This document shows positions 9,635 to 17,404 of a stretch of DNA of 64,000 nt, piece after piece (the first letter of the stretch is position 1; each line of letters begins with the position of its first letter). A model generated the notes under the pieces. The model worked only from the letters and a program-made list of their open reading frames with translations, did not search any database and had not been told where the DNA came from. Where the stretch lies: the NCBI GenBank assembly GCA_025360645.1, contig JANYBT010000022.1, positions 24,462 through 88,461 on the forward strand, written 5' to 3'. This stretch comes from Acidobacteriaceae bacterium. Its GTDB lineage: Bacteria; Acidobacteriota; Terriglobia; Terriglobales; Acidobacteriaceae. The position numbers and the translations under genes were made by a program.

Positions 9635-11242
9635 ATGCAGAGTCACATACTTTCGATCATTCTGTTCACGCCGCTGGCGGGGGCCCTGCTTCTGTTGTTC
9701 ATTCCGAAGCAGAACAAAGACCTGATCCGTTGGGTCGCGAACCTCGCTTCTCTGCTTGGCCTGCTGGTTTCTGTGCCGCTGGTGCCCTGGTTCTGGGCGC
9801 AGCGCTACGATCCCGGGTTCAAGTTTATCGAGGGTGGCTCCAACAACTGGATCCCCTCCATCGGCGCCGGCTTCCATCTCGGCATTGACGGCATTTCCTT
9901 CCTGCTGATCATGCTGACCACGCTGCTGGGCTGGATTTCGATCCTGTCCTCCTGGACCGCCATCGAAACCCGGGTCAAGGAATACTACATCTGGTTCCTG
10001 GTGCTTCAGACCGGGATGCTAGGTGTGTTCATGGCGCTCGACTTCTTCCTCTTTTTCGTTTTCTGGGAAGCCATGCTTGTCCCCATGTACTTGTTGATCG
10101 GCATCTGGGGCGGCCCACGCAAGCTTTACGCGGCAATCAAATTTTTTCTGTATACATTGTTTGGCTCCGTGTTCATGTTGCTGGGCATCCTGTTCCTCTA
10201 CTTCAACCACCACACGCTCACCGGTATTTACACCTTCGACTTGCTGGCTCTGTATCAAACCGCGCCCAAGATCGAGTTCCATTACGCCGTCTGGCTATTC
10301 TTTGCGTTTTTCCTGGGCTTTGCCATCAAAGTCCCGATGTTCCCCTTTCACACCTGGCTGCCTGACGCCCACGTCGAAGCTCCCACCGCGGGTTCCGTCA
10401 TCCTGGCCGGCGTCCTGCTGAAGATGGGGACCTACGGCTTCGTGCGCTTCTCGTTGCCGTTCTTCCCCAGCGTGGTCATGGACTCGCGCGTGCGCAGTTG
10501 GATGATCGGTTTGTCTCTGGTCGGCATCATCTATGGCGCGTTGGTTTCGCTGATGCAGAAGGACATGAAAAGACTGGTGGCGTATTCCTCGGTCAGCCAT
10601 CTGGGCTTCTGCACTCTCGGCATCTTTGCCCTGAACCCCGCTGGCATCAGCGGTTCGGTTTTGCAGCAGATCAACCACGGCATCTCCACTGGCGCGCTGT
10701 TCTTGATTGTCGGCATCCTCTACGAGCGCCGTCACAGCCGCGAAATCTCCGAATACGGCGGCATCTCCAACGTCATGCCGGTCTATGCCACCATCACCAT
10801 GATCATGTTTCTCTCCTCCATGGGACTGCCCCTGCTCAACGGTTTCGTGGGAGAGTTCACCATCCTGCAGGGCGCCTTCATGGAAAACAAGATGTGGGCC
10901 GCGTGGGCTGTTAGCGGCGTGATTTTAGCTGCGGCCTATTTGCTTTGGCTCTACCAACGCGTGTTCTTCGGCCCTGTCACCAACCCCAAGAATGAAAAGC
11001 TGCACGACCTCACCGGCAGGGAAATGCTGACCTTCGCACCCTTGCTCATCGCGGCTTTCTGGATTGGCCTCTATCCCAAGCCCTTCTTTCAAATCTTGGA
11101 ACAGCCGGTCAATGCGCTGGTGCAGACGGTTCGGCCGGGTTATCCGGGAGCGGGCGCTCCGGTTAATGCCGGGGTGCTGCCCCCGCCTGCCGCCGCAGAA
11201 GCCGCCGTGGTTCCCACTCCGGCCGCGAAGGGGACCAACTAG
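9635..11242 (+). CDS. nuoM: NADH-quinone oxidoreductase subunit M
   Basis: Second antiporter-like pumping subunit of complex I. 535 residues, about 14 helices. Motifs visible are FFLFFVFWEAMLVPMYLLIG with the TM5 glutamate, IKVPMFPFHTWLPDAHVEAP, the SVILAGVLLKMGTYGFVRF region and the QKDMKRLVAYSSVSHLGF segment. The C-terminal ~40 residues are Pro/Ala-rich and probably unstructured. The stop TAG shares its last base with the GTG start of nuoN. Confidence 0.97.
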   Translation: MQSHILSIILFTPLAGALLLLFIPKQNKDLIRWVANLASLLGLLVSVPLVPWFWAQRYDPGFKFIEGGSNNWIPSIGAGFHLGIDGISFLLIMLTTLLGWISILSSWTAIETRVKEYYIWFLVLQTGMLGVFMALDFFLFFVFWEAMLVPMYLLIGIWGGPRKLYAAIKFFLYTLFGSVFMLLGILFLYFNHHTLTGIYTFDLLALYQTAPKIEFHYAVWLFFAFFLGFAIKVPMFPFHTWLPDAHVEAPTAGSVILAGVLLKMGTYGFVRFSLPFFPSVVMDSRVRSWMIGLSLVGIIYGALVSLMQKDMKRLVAYSSVSHLGFCTLGIFALNPAGISGSVLQQINHGISTGALFLIVGILYERRHSREISEYGGISNVMPVYATITMIMFLSSMGLPLLNGFVGEFTILQGAFMENKMWAAWAVSGVILAAAYLLWLYQRVFFGPVTNPKNEKLHDLTGREMLTFAPLLIAAFWIGLYPKPFFQILEQPVNALVQTVRPGYPGAGAPVNAGVLPPPAAAEAAVVPTPAAKGTN

Positions 11243-12783
11243 TGGGCTCGACCTCACAAATGTTTACCAGCCTCGACTACTTGCTGGCTCTGCCCATGGT
11301 GCTGCTGACTCTTTTTGCCTTGGGCATCCTGCTCATTGACCTCATGCTTCCCGCCGACTGGAAGTGGGTCAACGCGGTCACGGCTTTTGTGGGAGTATGT
11401 TTTTCCGCGCTGGGGGTCTGGCGCATTCAGTCCATTTATGCCCACGCCGGATCCAACGTCACCGGACAGTTTGGCATGGCCAACTCGCTGCTAGTGGACC
11501 GCTTCGCCCTTTATTTTTTCTATCTCTTCCTGGCGGCTACCGCGATTTCGATCTTGATGTCAGTGCGCTACCTGGAAGTCGAGCACGAGCACCACGGCGA
11601 ATACTACTCTCTTATGCTGCTCTCGGTGGTCGGCATGATGTGCATGGCCTCGGGCTTCGATATCATCCTGATCTTCATTGGCCTCGAACTGATGGCGATC
11701 TCCACCTATGTTCTGGTCGGGTTCCTCCGTCGCGACCGCCGCTCCAACGAAGCCGCTTTGAAGTACCTTCTGCTGGGTGCTTTTTCGTCCGGCATTTTTG
11801 CCTACGGACTCTCGCTCTTCTACGGCCTCACTGGCAGCACCAATCTGGCTGTGATCCAGCGCCAGATCGCTGCAATTATCAAGCTTCGGCCCCACGATCC
11901 CATCGTGGTGATTGCTTTGCTCACGGTCTGTGTCGGCCTGTTCTTCAAGATTGCCGCTATTCCATTTCATCAGTGGGCGCCTGACGCCTATGAAGGCGCT
12001 CCCACCTGCGTCACTGGCTTCATGTCGGTCGCGGTGAAAGCGGCGGCGTGGGCCATGCTGCTGCGTATCCTTCTCTACGGGTTGTTCCCGCTGCACGAAA
12101 TCTACACTCCGCTGATTCTGTTCGTTTCCATTGCCACCATGACCGGCGCCAACCTTGCTGCGCTCACCCAGAACAACACCAAGCGCCTGCTGGCTTACTC
12201 TTCTATCGCGCACGTTGGGTATATGCTGCTTGGTCTGGTGGCCGTTGGCTCGGGCCAGGAGGCCGCAGCCACCGATGGCCTCCGCGGAATTCTCATCTAC
12301 CTGTTGGTTTACACCTTCATGAACCTGGGCGCGTTTGCCGTGCTCACCTCGCTGCGCCACCGCGATGTCATTGGAGATGAATTGGACGACCTCGCCGGCC
12401 TCTATCACCGCGCCCCTGCCGAAGCTGTGCTGATGCTCTTCTTCCTCCTCTCCCTGGCCGGCATTCCACCCATGGCTGGCTTCATCGGAAAGTACTTCAT
12501 CTTCCTCAGCCTGATCGAGAGCAGCCACTATGTTCTGGCCGGATTGGCCGTGCTCTATGCCTTGTTTGGTCTGTATTACTACATGAAGATTGCCAATGCC
12601 ATGTTCATGCGCGAAGGCAGCGACCAGTCCCGCTTGCCAGTCAGCCTGGCCATGAAGGTTGCGCTGGGCGTGACCGGTTTGGCGACTGTAGTGATCGGCG
12701 TCTTCCCTGAACACTTCATTCAAATGGTGAATTGGTCCCTGGGACTGGTCCAAACCGTTCCGATCGCCAGCCTGATCCGTTAG
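11242..12783 (+). CDS. nuoN: NADH-quinone oxidoreductase subunit N
   Basis: Third antiporter-like subunit. 513 residues with about 14 helices. Motifs include FIGLELMAISTYVLVGFLRR with the TM5 Glu, FKIAAIPFHQWAPDAYEGAP, and the ALTQNNTKRLLAYSSIAHVGY segment. Two starts are possible: a GTG at 11242 that overlaps the nuoM stop, and an ATG at 11260 (MFTSLDYLLALP). The GTG is listed because coupling by stop-start overlap is frequent in this operon. Directly after its stop lies a foreign coding remnant, so the operon ends at a rearrangement point. Confidence 0.95.
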   Translation: MGSTSQMFTSLDYLLALPMVLLTLFALGILLIDLMLPADWKWVNAVTAFVGVCFSALGVWRIQSIYAHAGSNVTGQFGMANSLLVDRFALYFFYLFLAATAISILMSVRYLEVEHEHHGEYYSLMLLSVVGMMCMASGFDIILIFIGLELMAISTYVLVGFLRRDRRSNEAALKYLLLGAFSSGIFAYGLSLFYGLTGSTNLAVIQRQIAAIIKLRPHDPIVVIALLTVCVGLFFKIAAIPFHQWAPDAYEGAPTCVTGFMSVAVKAAAWAMLLRILLYGLFPLHEIYTPLILFVSIATMTGANLAALTQNNTKRLLAYSSIAHVGYMLLGLVAVGSGQEAAATDGLRGILIYLLVYTFMNLGAFAVLTSLRHRDVIGDELDDLAGLYHRAPAEAVLMLFFLLSLAGIPPMAGFIGKYFIFLSLIESSHYVLAGLAVLYALFGLYYYMKIANAMFMREGSDQSRLPVSLAMKVALGVTGLATVVIGVFPEHFIQMVNWSLGLVQTVPIASLIR

Positions 12784-13052
12784 TCGAGATTCAACACCAG
12801 ATCAACGGGGTGAACAACCTGAACTACAAGTCCAGCAACGGCACCGTGGTAGCGCCGCTGATGATTTGGGGACCGTATTACTGGTCCAACGGTTTGCTCG
12901 GACGCCAGGACGGATTGGTGTGGACCTGTCAGGACTTGTCCAAGGATGGCACCCATCCCTCCAATCCCATCGGTCAGCAAAAGGTCGCGAACCAGTTACT
13001 GAACTTCTTCAAGACCGACACCTCAACCACCCCGTGGTTCCTAAAGCACTAA
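12783..13052 (+). pseudogene. C-terminal remnant of an SGNH/GDSL-type hydrolase
   Basis: An open frame of about 89 codons begins exactly at the nuoN stop and has no start codon of its own. Its translation looks like real protein (INGVNNLNY, then APLMIWGPYYWSNG). It ends with DLSKDGTHPSNPIGQQKVA followed by a FFKTDTSTTPWF tail. The DGTHP box is the Asp-x-x-His block V of SGNH hydrolases, and the Gly-x-x-Lys-Val-Ala...FF...WF ending is common in secreted members. The nucleophilic Ser block and the rest of the protein are missing. I read it as a gene that lost its 5' two-thirds by deletion against the end of nuoN. The family call is from motif memory. Confidence 0.65.
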
Positions 13053-13110
13053 CCGGCGGCGGGCGGCGTCCTTGCAAGGAGAAGAGGTTTCATAAATGGT
13101 CGTGTGGAAG

Positions 13111-13162
13111 GGCACGGCTTCAGCCGTGCCGTCGAAGTCGCCAAAAATGCGGGCTTTAGCCC
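13111..13162. repeat. Paired palindromes, REP/BIME-like element
   Basis: A perfect 9-bp-arm palindrome, GGCACGGCT-TC-AGCCGTGCC (13111-13130), is followed 20 bp later by GGGCT-TT-AGCCC (13151-13162). The same second palindrome, in the same arrangement, recurs at 15009-15020. The region between the hydrolase remnant and the AtpI-type genes (13053-13309) otherwise holds nothing recognisable. Confidence 0.6.
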
Positions 13163-13309
13163 CTGTGGGACCGGGTCAGTCCTGCGCGAGTCCATCTGTG
13201 AAACCAGCTCTGCTCTCCTTGGCGCCCGATGTCGGGTGGAGGCATGGGCCGTCCTCGTGTTGAGGGCGGCCCATGCAACCTGCTCCCCGAACCTGCTACT
13301 CTGGTGCCC

Positions 13310-13531
13310 ATGACGCCACGACCGGACGGCGACCGCGATGCCTGGGGCTCGATCGCCCGCTACTCGGAAATCGGATTCATCATCCCGGCAGCCGTGTTGC
13401 TTGGCTTCGGGCTGGGCAAGCTGGCCGACTACTTTTTCCACACCACCTGGCTCTACCTGGCGGGAGTGATTTTCGGCGCCGTCGTCGGCTTTGTTCAGAT
13501 GATCCGCATGGCGACTTCAGCCCCCGACTGA
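13310..13531 (+). CDS. AtpI/AtpQ-type F0 accessory protein (ATPase gene 1 family)
   Basis: 73-residue protein with two hydrophobic helices separated by a short charged turn, matching the small AtpI-like/gene-1 family found ahead of F-type ATP synthase genes. The first helix has a GFGLGKLADYFF glycine-zipper pattern and the second continues with GVIFGAVVGFVQMIRM, which is the usual Gly-x-x-x-Gly hairpin. The start at the ATG in CCCATGACG is chosen because the protein fold begins right after it. It lies 20 bp before the next AtpI-type gene and is probably the first gene of the F0 operon. Proposed roles for the family are c-ring assembly or Mg2+ handling. Confidence 0.75.
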   Translation: MTPRPDGDRDAWGSIARYSEIGFIIPAAVLLGFGLGKLADYFFHTTWLYLAGVIFGAVVGFVQMIRMATSAPD

Positions 13532-13551
13532 TTCGGCATCGCGCTCCCCGC

Positions 13552-13989
13552 ATGAGTGTTCCCGCCACCACCGCGAACGACTCCGGCGCTGCCGAGCGCT
13601 TCTACTCGCTCGCTCCCGCCCGCATTGTTCGCGGCAGCTGGATTTCCGGCTTACTGCTTTTTCCCGTCGCATGGTGGCGATTCGGTGCTGCCTCTGCCGC
13701 GGGCTTTGCTTTGGGCGCTGCCCTTGCCTGCCTCAATTTCTATTGGCTGGCTCGCGCGGTCGAAGGTTTGGCGGGCCGCATCGTCAACGACCAGAGCAAC
13801 GAGACCGGCCGCTCCATCGTGGCTCGGTTCCTGCTGCGATATCTTTTGATCGGGCTCGGCGCCTATGTTATCTTTACAGGTTGGTCGCAGGCCACCCACG
13901 GCTTCCTTGTAGGCTTGTGCGTGCCGGTTGCGGCCTTGCTCGGCGAAGCGTTTTACGAGTTGTATGTGGCGCTGCGTCGCGGACTGTAA
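13552..13989 (+). CDS. atpI: ATP synthase subunit I-like protein
   Basis: 145 residues with four hydrophobic segments. The pattern is an amphipathic N-terminus, then GSWISGLLLFPVAWWRFG, GFALGAALACLNFYWLARAV, a short polar loop and two more helices (LLRYLLIGLGAYVIF and FLVGLCVPVAALLGEAFYEL). This four-helix layout with an N-F-Y-W-L motif in the second helix fits the ATP synthase protein I family, thought to chaperone c-ring assembly. It lies 39 bp upstream of atpB. Start: the ATG at 13552, as earlier in-frame codons overlap the previous gene. Confidence 0.75.
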   Translation: MSVPATTANDSGAAERFYSLAPARIVRGSWISGLLLFPVAWWRFGAASAAGFALGAALACLNFYWLARAVEGLAGRIVNDQSNETGRSIVARFLLRYLLIGLGAYVIFTGWSQATHGFLVGLCVPVAALLGEAFYELYVALRRGL

Positions 13990-14028
13990 TTTTTCTACCT
14001 GAGTTTCCAACAAAAAGGTTTCTTACTC

Positions 14029-14757
14029 ATGCACGAGCTGCCGTTCACACAATTGCTGAACCGGATCTTCGCGGGCCCCGTCACTGCGCTGCTGCAGGCC
14101 CTCCATGTGCGCGTGGCGCACCCGGCAACGCCCATTCCTGACCACGTCTCCATGCAGATCGCCGTGGTCCTGCTGCTGACCATCCTATTTCTGCTGACTC
14201 GCGCCCGTCTCTCCGTGGACAATCCCGGCGGCCTGCAGCATACCTTCGAGTCCATCGAAGGTTTTGTCGGCGGCCTGGGCAAGGAAATCATCGGCCATCA
14301 CTACCAGCAGTACATGGGATACCTGGTGGCGCTGGGCCTGTTCATCCTGGGATGCAACCTGATCGGTCTGATTCCCACGTTTGAGTCCCCCACCGCCAAT
14401 CCCGTCGTTCCTCTGGGATGCGCGCTGCTGACCTGGTGCTACTACCATTTTCAGGGCTTGAGGGAACACGGCGGCGGGTACGTGAAGCACTTTATGGGCC
14501 CGGTGTGGTGGCTCGCGCCGCTGATGTTCCCCATCGAAGTCTTCAGCCATTTGGCGCGCGTTCTGTCGCTCACCATCCGTCTCTTCGCCAACATGTTCGC
14601 CGGCGAAATGGTGACTCTGGTGTTTTTTTCGCTGATCCCGATCGGCATCCCGATTATTTTCCAGGGGCTGCACATCGGCGTCGCATTTATCCAGACCTAT
14701 ATTTTTGTGCTGCTCACCTGTGTGTATCTGGGTGAAGCCACCGCACACGAGCACTAG
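14029..14757 (+). CDS. atpB: ATP synthase F0 subunit a
   Basis: Stator channel subunit that passes ions to and from the c-ring. 242 residues, five to six helices. The essential arginine is in the helix LTIRLFANMFAGEM (Arg184), and the following segment GLHIGVAFIQTYIFVLLTCVYLGEA is the typical last helix with Gln. An N-terminal amphipathic region and the NLIGLIPTFESPTAN loop also fit. It starts 39 bp after atpI. The following gene, atpE, is separated by 357 bp of repeat-filled DNA, unusually far for a F0 operon. Confidence 0.95.
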   Translation: MHELPFTQLLNRIFAGPVTALLQALHVRVAHPATPIPDHVSMQIAVVLLLTILFLLTRARLSVDNPGGLQHTFESIEGFVGGLGKEIIGHHYQQYMGYLVALGLFILGCNLIGLIPTFESPTANPVVPLGCALLTWCYYHFQGLREHGGGYVKHFMGPVWWLAPLMFPIEVFSHLARVLSLTIRLFANMFAGEMVTLVFFSLIPIGIPIIFQGLHIGVAFIQTYIFVLLTCVYLGEATAHEH

Positions 14758-14971
14758 CTGAAATAGCAAATGAGACCGGCACCGTGGAACAGGAAACAAG
14801 ATTGAACCGTGGAAGAGCAAACAGTACCGAAATCGTGAAAGAGCAAACAGCACCGGCACCATCGAACAGGAAACCAGACGGAACTGTGGAAGAGCGAACG
14901 GGACCGGACCCGTGAAACAGCGAACAAGACCGGCACCGTGGAAGAGCAAACGAGATTGAAATCGTGGAAGA
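14758..14971. repeat. Degenerate 25-26 bp tandem repeat array between atpB and atpE
   Basis: About eight head-to-tail copies of a unit near CCGGCACCGTGGAAGAGCAA plus CAAGA, starting at about 14776. Copies alternate between 25 and 26 bp and differ by a few bases (GGAAGAGCAAAC, GGAACAGGAAAC, GAAACAGCGAAC). The period is not a multiple of three and no gene on either strand explains it. There are no unique spacers, so it is not a CRISPR array. Confidence 0.85.
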
Positions 14972-15020
14972 GCGGCCCTTTAGGGCCGCGTTACAGTCAG
15001 GTCTTGACGGGCTTTAGCCC
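14972..15020. repeat. Paired palindromes, REP/BIME-like element
   Basis: GCGGCCCT-TT-AGGGCCGC (14972-14989, 8-bp arms) is followed after about 20 bp by GGGCT-TT-AGCCC (15009-15020), the same second palindrome as at 13151. It follows the tandem array and precedes the atpE leader. Confidence 0.6.
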
Positions 15021-15114
15021 CAGAGTTTTTGTACCGCGGTCAGCGTGAGGGCGTCTGCACCAGGATGACGTCAACCACCCACTAACCGCAATTTGCTACA
15101 AGGAGAACAACACC

Positions 15115-15429
15115 ATGCGTAAAGTACTTTTCGTCGTTCTGAGCGTCGCGGCATTGTCTATGTTCGCTATGCCCGCCTATGCCCAAACCACCGAGCCCAT
15201 GAGGGCGGTCGGAGCCAACTGGGTCGCGATCACTTCCGGGTTTGCCATGGCCCTTGCCGTAGCTCTGGCGGCACTCGGTCAGTCCCGCGTTGCCGCTGCC
15301 GCGTGTGAAGGCATGGCCCGCAATCCCGCTGCCCGTCCCGGCATTCAGCTCGCGCTGATTCTCGGTCTGGCTTTCATCGAATCGCTGGTGTTGTTCACGC
15401 TGGTGATCATTTTCGTGAAGGTCGCCTAA
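15115..15429 (+). CDS. atpE: ATP synthase F0 subunit c with signal-like N-terminus
   Basis: Forms the rotating c-ring. 104 residues against a usual 75-85: the first ~23 residues (MRKVLFVVLS... ending MPAYA before QT) look like a cleavable signal peptide. The two helices follow, joined by the polar loop MARNPAARPG. The ion-binding Glu is Glu89 in GLAFIESLVLFT, followed by Ser90, and Gln56 lies 33 residues before it, the same spacing as Gln32/Glu65 in Na+-type c subunits. Phe94 and Leu91 replace the Tyr and Thr of those proteins. An AAGGAGA ribosome-binding site lies before the ATG. No other F1F0 gene follows. Confidence 0.93.
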   Translation: MRKVLFVVLSVAALSMFAMPAYAQTTEPMRAVGANWVAITSGFAMALAVALAALGQSRVAAAACEGMARNPAARPGIQLALILGLAFIESLVLFTLVIIFVKVA

Positions 15430-15450
15430 GGTTTTGGCACCGCTGTGCAT

Positions 15451-15475
15451 GAAGCCCCGCCGCGAGCGGGGCTTC
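15451..15475 (+). terminator. Hairpin after atpE
   Basis: GAAGCCCCGC-CGCGA-GCGGGGCTTC, a perfect 10-bp-arm hairpin 22 bp after the atpE stop. There is no T-run, so it is either a weak terminator or an mRNA 3'-end stabiliser. Confidence 0.5.
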
Positions 15476-15536
15476 GTGCGTGAGCACTGCAATTTGCGCT
15501 CCCCCGTGCTATTTTCAAAAGTCGAGCACTCGCAGT

Positions 15537-15630
15537 GATCTGAACTCGCAACGATCTGAACTCAAAACGATCTGAACTCAAAACGACCTGAACCCGCAAT
15601 GATCAACTCGCAACCACCTCAAACCGATCG
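15537..15630. repeat. 16-bp degenerate tandem repeat
   Basis: Four clear copies of GATCTGAACTCAAAAC-like units (GATCTGAACTCGCAAC, GATCTGAACTCAAAAC twice, GACCTGAACCCGCAAT), then two more decayed copies, in the gap between atpE and the oxidoreductase gene. Nothing else was recognised in this 249-bp gap besides the hairpin at its start. Confidence 0.85.
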
Positions 15631-15678
15631 TCGCCAGCGCCAGACTCAACCAACGCGCCGCGCAGCCAGGAGCTTTTT

Positions 15679-16701
15679 ATGAAAGCCGTCCGCATTCATC
15701 AATTTGGTGGCCCCGAAGCCCTCACCTACGAAGAAATTCCCGACCCAGTCCTCCGCAAAGATCAGGTCTTGATTCGGGTGCGCGCCTGCGCCCTCAACCA
15801 TCTCGACCTGTGGGTGCGCAAGGGTCTGCCCGGCGTCGCCTTGCCGCATATCCTGGGCAGCGACATTGCTGGTGAAGTGGTGGAGCTGGGCGAGTACGTC
15901 ACCGGTTTCACCGTGGGCCAGCGTGTATTGCTTGCGCCCATGAGTTTCTGCGGTCACTGTTTCCACTGCACCTCCGGCGTTCAGAACCAATGCGCGCAGT
16001 TCACCGTCCTGGGCAATCGCGTGGATGGCGGCAACTGCGAGTTGATCGCCATCCCTGCCGTCAATGTCATCCCCATCCCCGATGCTCTCGATTTCACTCA
16101 AGCCGCCAGCGTTCCGCTCGTGTTCCTCACCGCCTTCCACATGCTGACTGGTCGCGCCGCGTTACGCCCCGGACACACCGTGCTGGTGTTGGGCGCCAAT
16201 TCCGGCGTGGGCATTGCCGCTATTCAGATTGCCAAATTGTTTCAGGCGCGCGTGATTGCCACTGCCGGCGACGACCGCAAGATGCAGTTAGCTCGCGAAC
16301 TCGGCGCCGACCACGTGATCAACCACTACACCCAGAAAATCTCCGAGGAAGTCCGCAAGCTCACTGCCAAGCAGGGCGTGGACATTGTGATTGAGCACGT
16401 CGGCCCCGCGACCTGGGACGAGAGCGTCCGCTCGCTGAAGCCCGGCGGCACCCTGGTGACCTGCGGGGCAACCACCGGCCCCAGCGCGGCCATCGATCTG
16501 CGCTTCCTCTACTCGCGTCAGATTTCGTTGTTGGGCTCCTACATGGGAACCATGGGCGAACTCCATCAAGTTTTGGCCCATGTGTTTGCCGGACGCCTAA
16601 AGCCGGTGGTGGATCGCGTGTTCCCGCTGAAAGAGATTCGTGCCGCCCACGAGCACATGGAAAAGAGCCAGATGTTCGGCAAGATCGTGCTCGTCCCGTG
16701 A
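15679..16701 (+). CDS. Zinc-containing MDR-family alcohol dehydrogenase / quinone oxidoreductase
   Basis: 340-residue medium-chain dehydrogenase/reductase. The N-terminal GroES-like catalytic domain starts MKAVRIHQFGGPEALTYEE. The structural-zinc loop CGHCFHCTSGVQNQC (about residues 94-108) is complete. The Rossmann NAD(P) domain carries the VLVLGANSGVGIAAIQIAK motif (about residues 169-187). Quinone oxidoreductases often lack the zinc loop, so an alcohol dehydrogenase-like activity is as likely; substrate unknown. It stands alone between repeat-bearing spacers, with a GGAGCTTTTT stretch before the ATG. Confidence 0.88.
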   Translation: MKAVRIHQFGGPEALTYEEIPDPVLRKDQVLIRVRACALNHLDLWVRKGLPGVALPHILGSDIAGEVVELGEYVTGFTVGQRVLLAPMSFCGHCFHCTSGVQNQCAQFTVLGNRVDGGNCELIAIPAVNVIPIPDALDFTQAASVPLVFLTAFHMLTGRAALRPGHTVLVLGANSGVGIAAIQIAKLFQARVIATAGDDRKMQLARELGADHVINHYTQKISEEVRKLTAKQGVDIVIEHVGPATWDESVRSLKPGGTLVTCGATTGPSAAIDLRFLYSRQISLLGSYMGTMGELHQVLAHVFAGRLKPVVDRVFPLKEIRAAHEHMEKSQMFGKIVLVP

Positions 16702-16728
16702 GCGTGGCTTAGGTTCCAATGGTAGGCG

Positions 16729-16776
16729 ACGGCTCGCTACTCTCACGGCTCGCTACTATCAGTGACCGTGACCGTC
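16729..16776. repeat. 16-bp degenerate tandem repeat upstream of nuoB
   Basis: ACGGCTCGCTACTCTC and ACGGCTCGCTACTATC are adjacent 16-bp copies differing at one base; a third, much decayed unit (AGTGACCGTGACCGTC) follows. They lie 28 bp before the nuoB start. Confidence 0.7.
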
Positions 16777-16803
16777 AGCACCCTCTCCGGTTAGAATATC
16801 CCC

Positions 16804-17364
16804 ATGGCGCAAGACATCAGCTTTGGCCCTTACGTTGACATCGAACACGGCAAGAAGGTCGTCCGCGAACTGACCTTTGGCAACGAGGTTCCCGAAGGCA
16901 TCGTGCTAACCTCGCTTGACGCCGCCATCAACTGGTTCCGCAAGAGCTCGATCTGGCCCATGACCTTTGGCCTGGCCTGCTGCGCCATTGAGATGATGTC
17001 CATGGGCGCTTCGCGTTTTGACATCGCCCGCTTCGGCGCAGAAGTGTTTCGCCCTTCGCCCCGCCAATCGGATCTGATGATCATCGCTGGCCGCGTCTCC
17101 AACAAGATGGCTCCGGTGATTCGCCAGCTCTATGAGCAAATGCCGGAACCCAAGTGGGTCATCTCCATGGGTGCGTGCGCGACTTCGGGGGGAGTGTTCA
17201 ACAACTACGCGCTGGTGCAGAGCGTCAATCAGGTGATCCCGGTGGATATTTACGTGCCCGGTTGTCCGCCGCGGCCGGAGCAGCTGATTTATGCCATTAC
17301 GCTGCTGCAGGAGAAAATCCAGAAGGAGCGGGGCAGCACCAAGCGGGTGCTGAACCTCGCGTAG
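16804..17364 (+). CDS. nuoB: NADH-quinone oxidoreductase subunit B
   Basis: Carries cluster N2, the last [4Fe-4S] centre that passes electrons to quinone. 186 residues. The four ligands are present: the tandem Cys59-Cys60 in [10 protein letters not shown], Cys125 in MGACATSGG and Cys154 in [11 protein letters not shown]. The gene is normally between nuoA and nuoC but here lies about 13.5 kb away, beyond the F0 genes, on the same strand. It is probably the only nuoB for this complex in the window. Start: ATG just after AATATCCCC; no strong Shine-Dalgarno is visible. Confidence 0.96.
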   Translation: MAQDISFGPYVDIEHGKKVVRELTFGNEVPEGIVLTSLDAAINWFRKSSIWPMTFGLACCAIEMMSMGASRFDIARFGAEVFRPSPRQSDLMIIAGRVSNKMAPVIRQLYEQMPEPKWVISMGACATSGGVFNNYALVQSVNQVIPVDIYVPGCPPRPEQLIYAITLLQEKIQKERGSTKRVLNLA

Positions 17365-17404
17365 TCTCCACGCGGGTTGGCACCGCGCCCAAACAACCGT
17401 TCCC

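Noticed and set aside
14185..14949. 254-codon minus-strand frame with repeated FALSRFR-like segments
   Set aside because: It is the antisense reading of atpB joined to the 25-26 bp repeat array; the repeat period changes frame between units and no start signal is present.
14758..14971. CRISPR array
   Set aside because: Units are directly adjacent and degenerate, with no unique spacers, and no cas gene is nearby.
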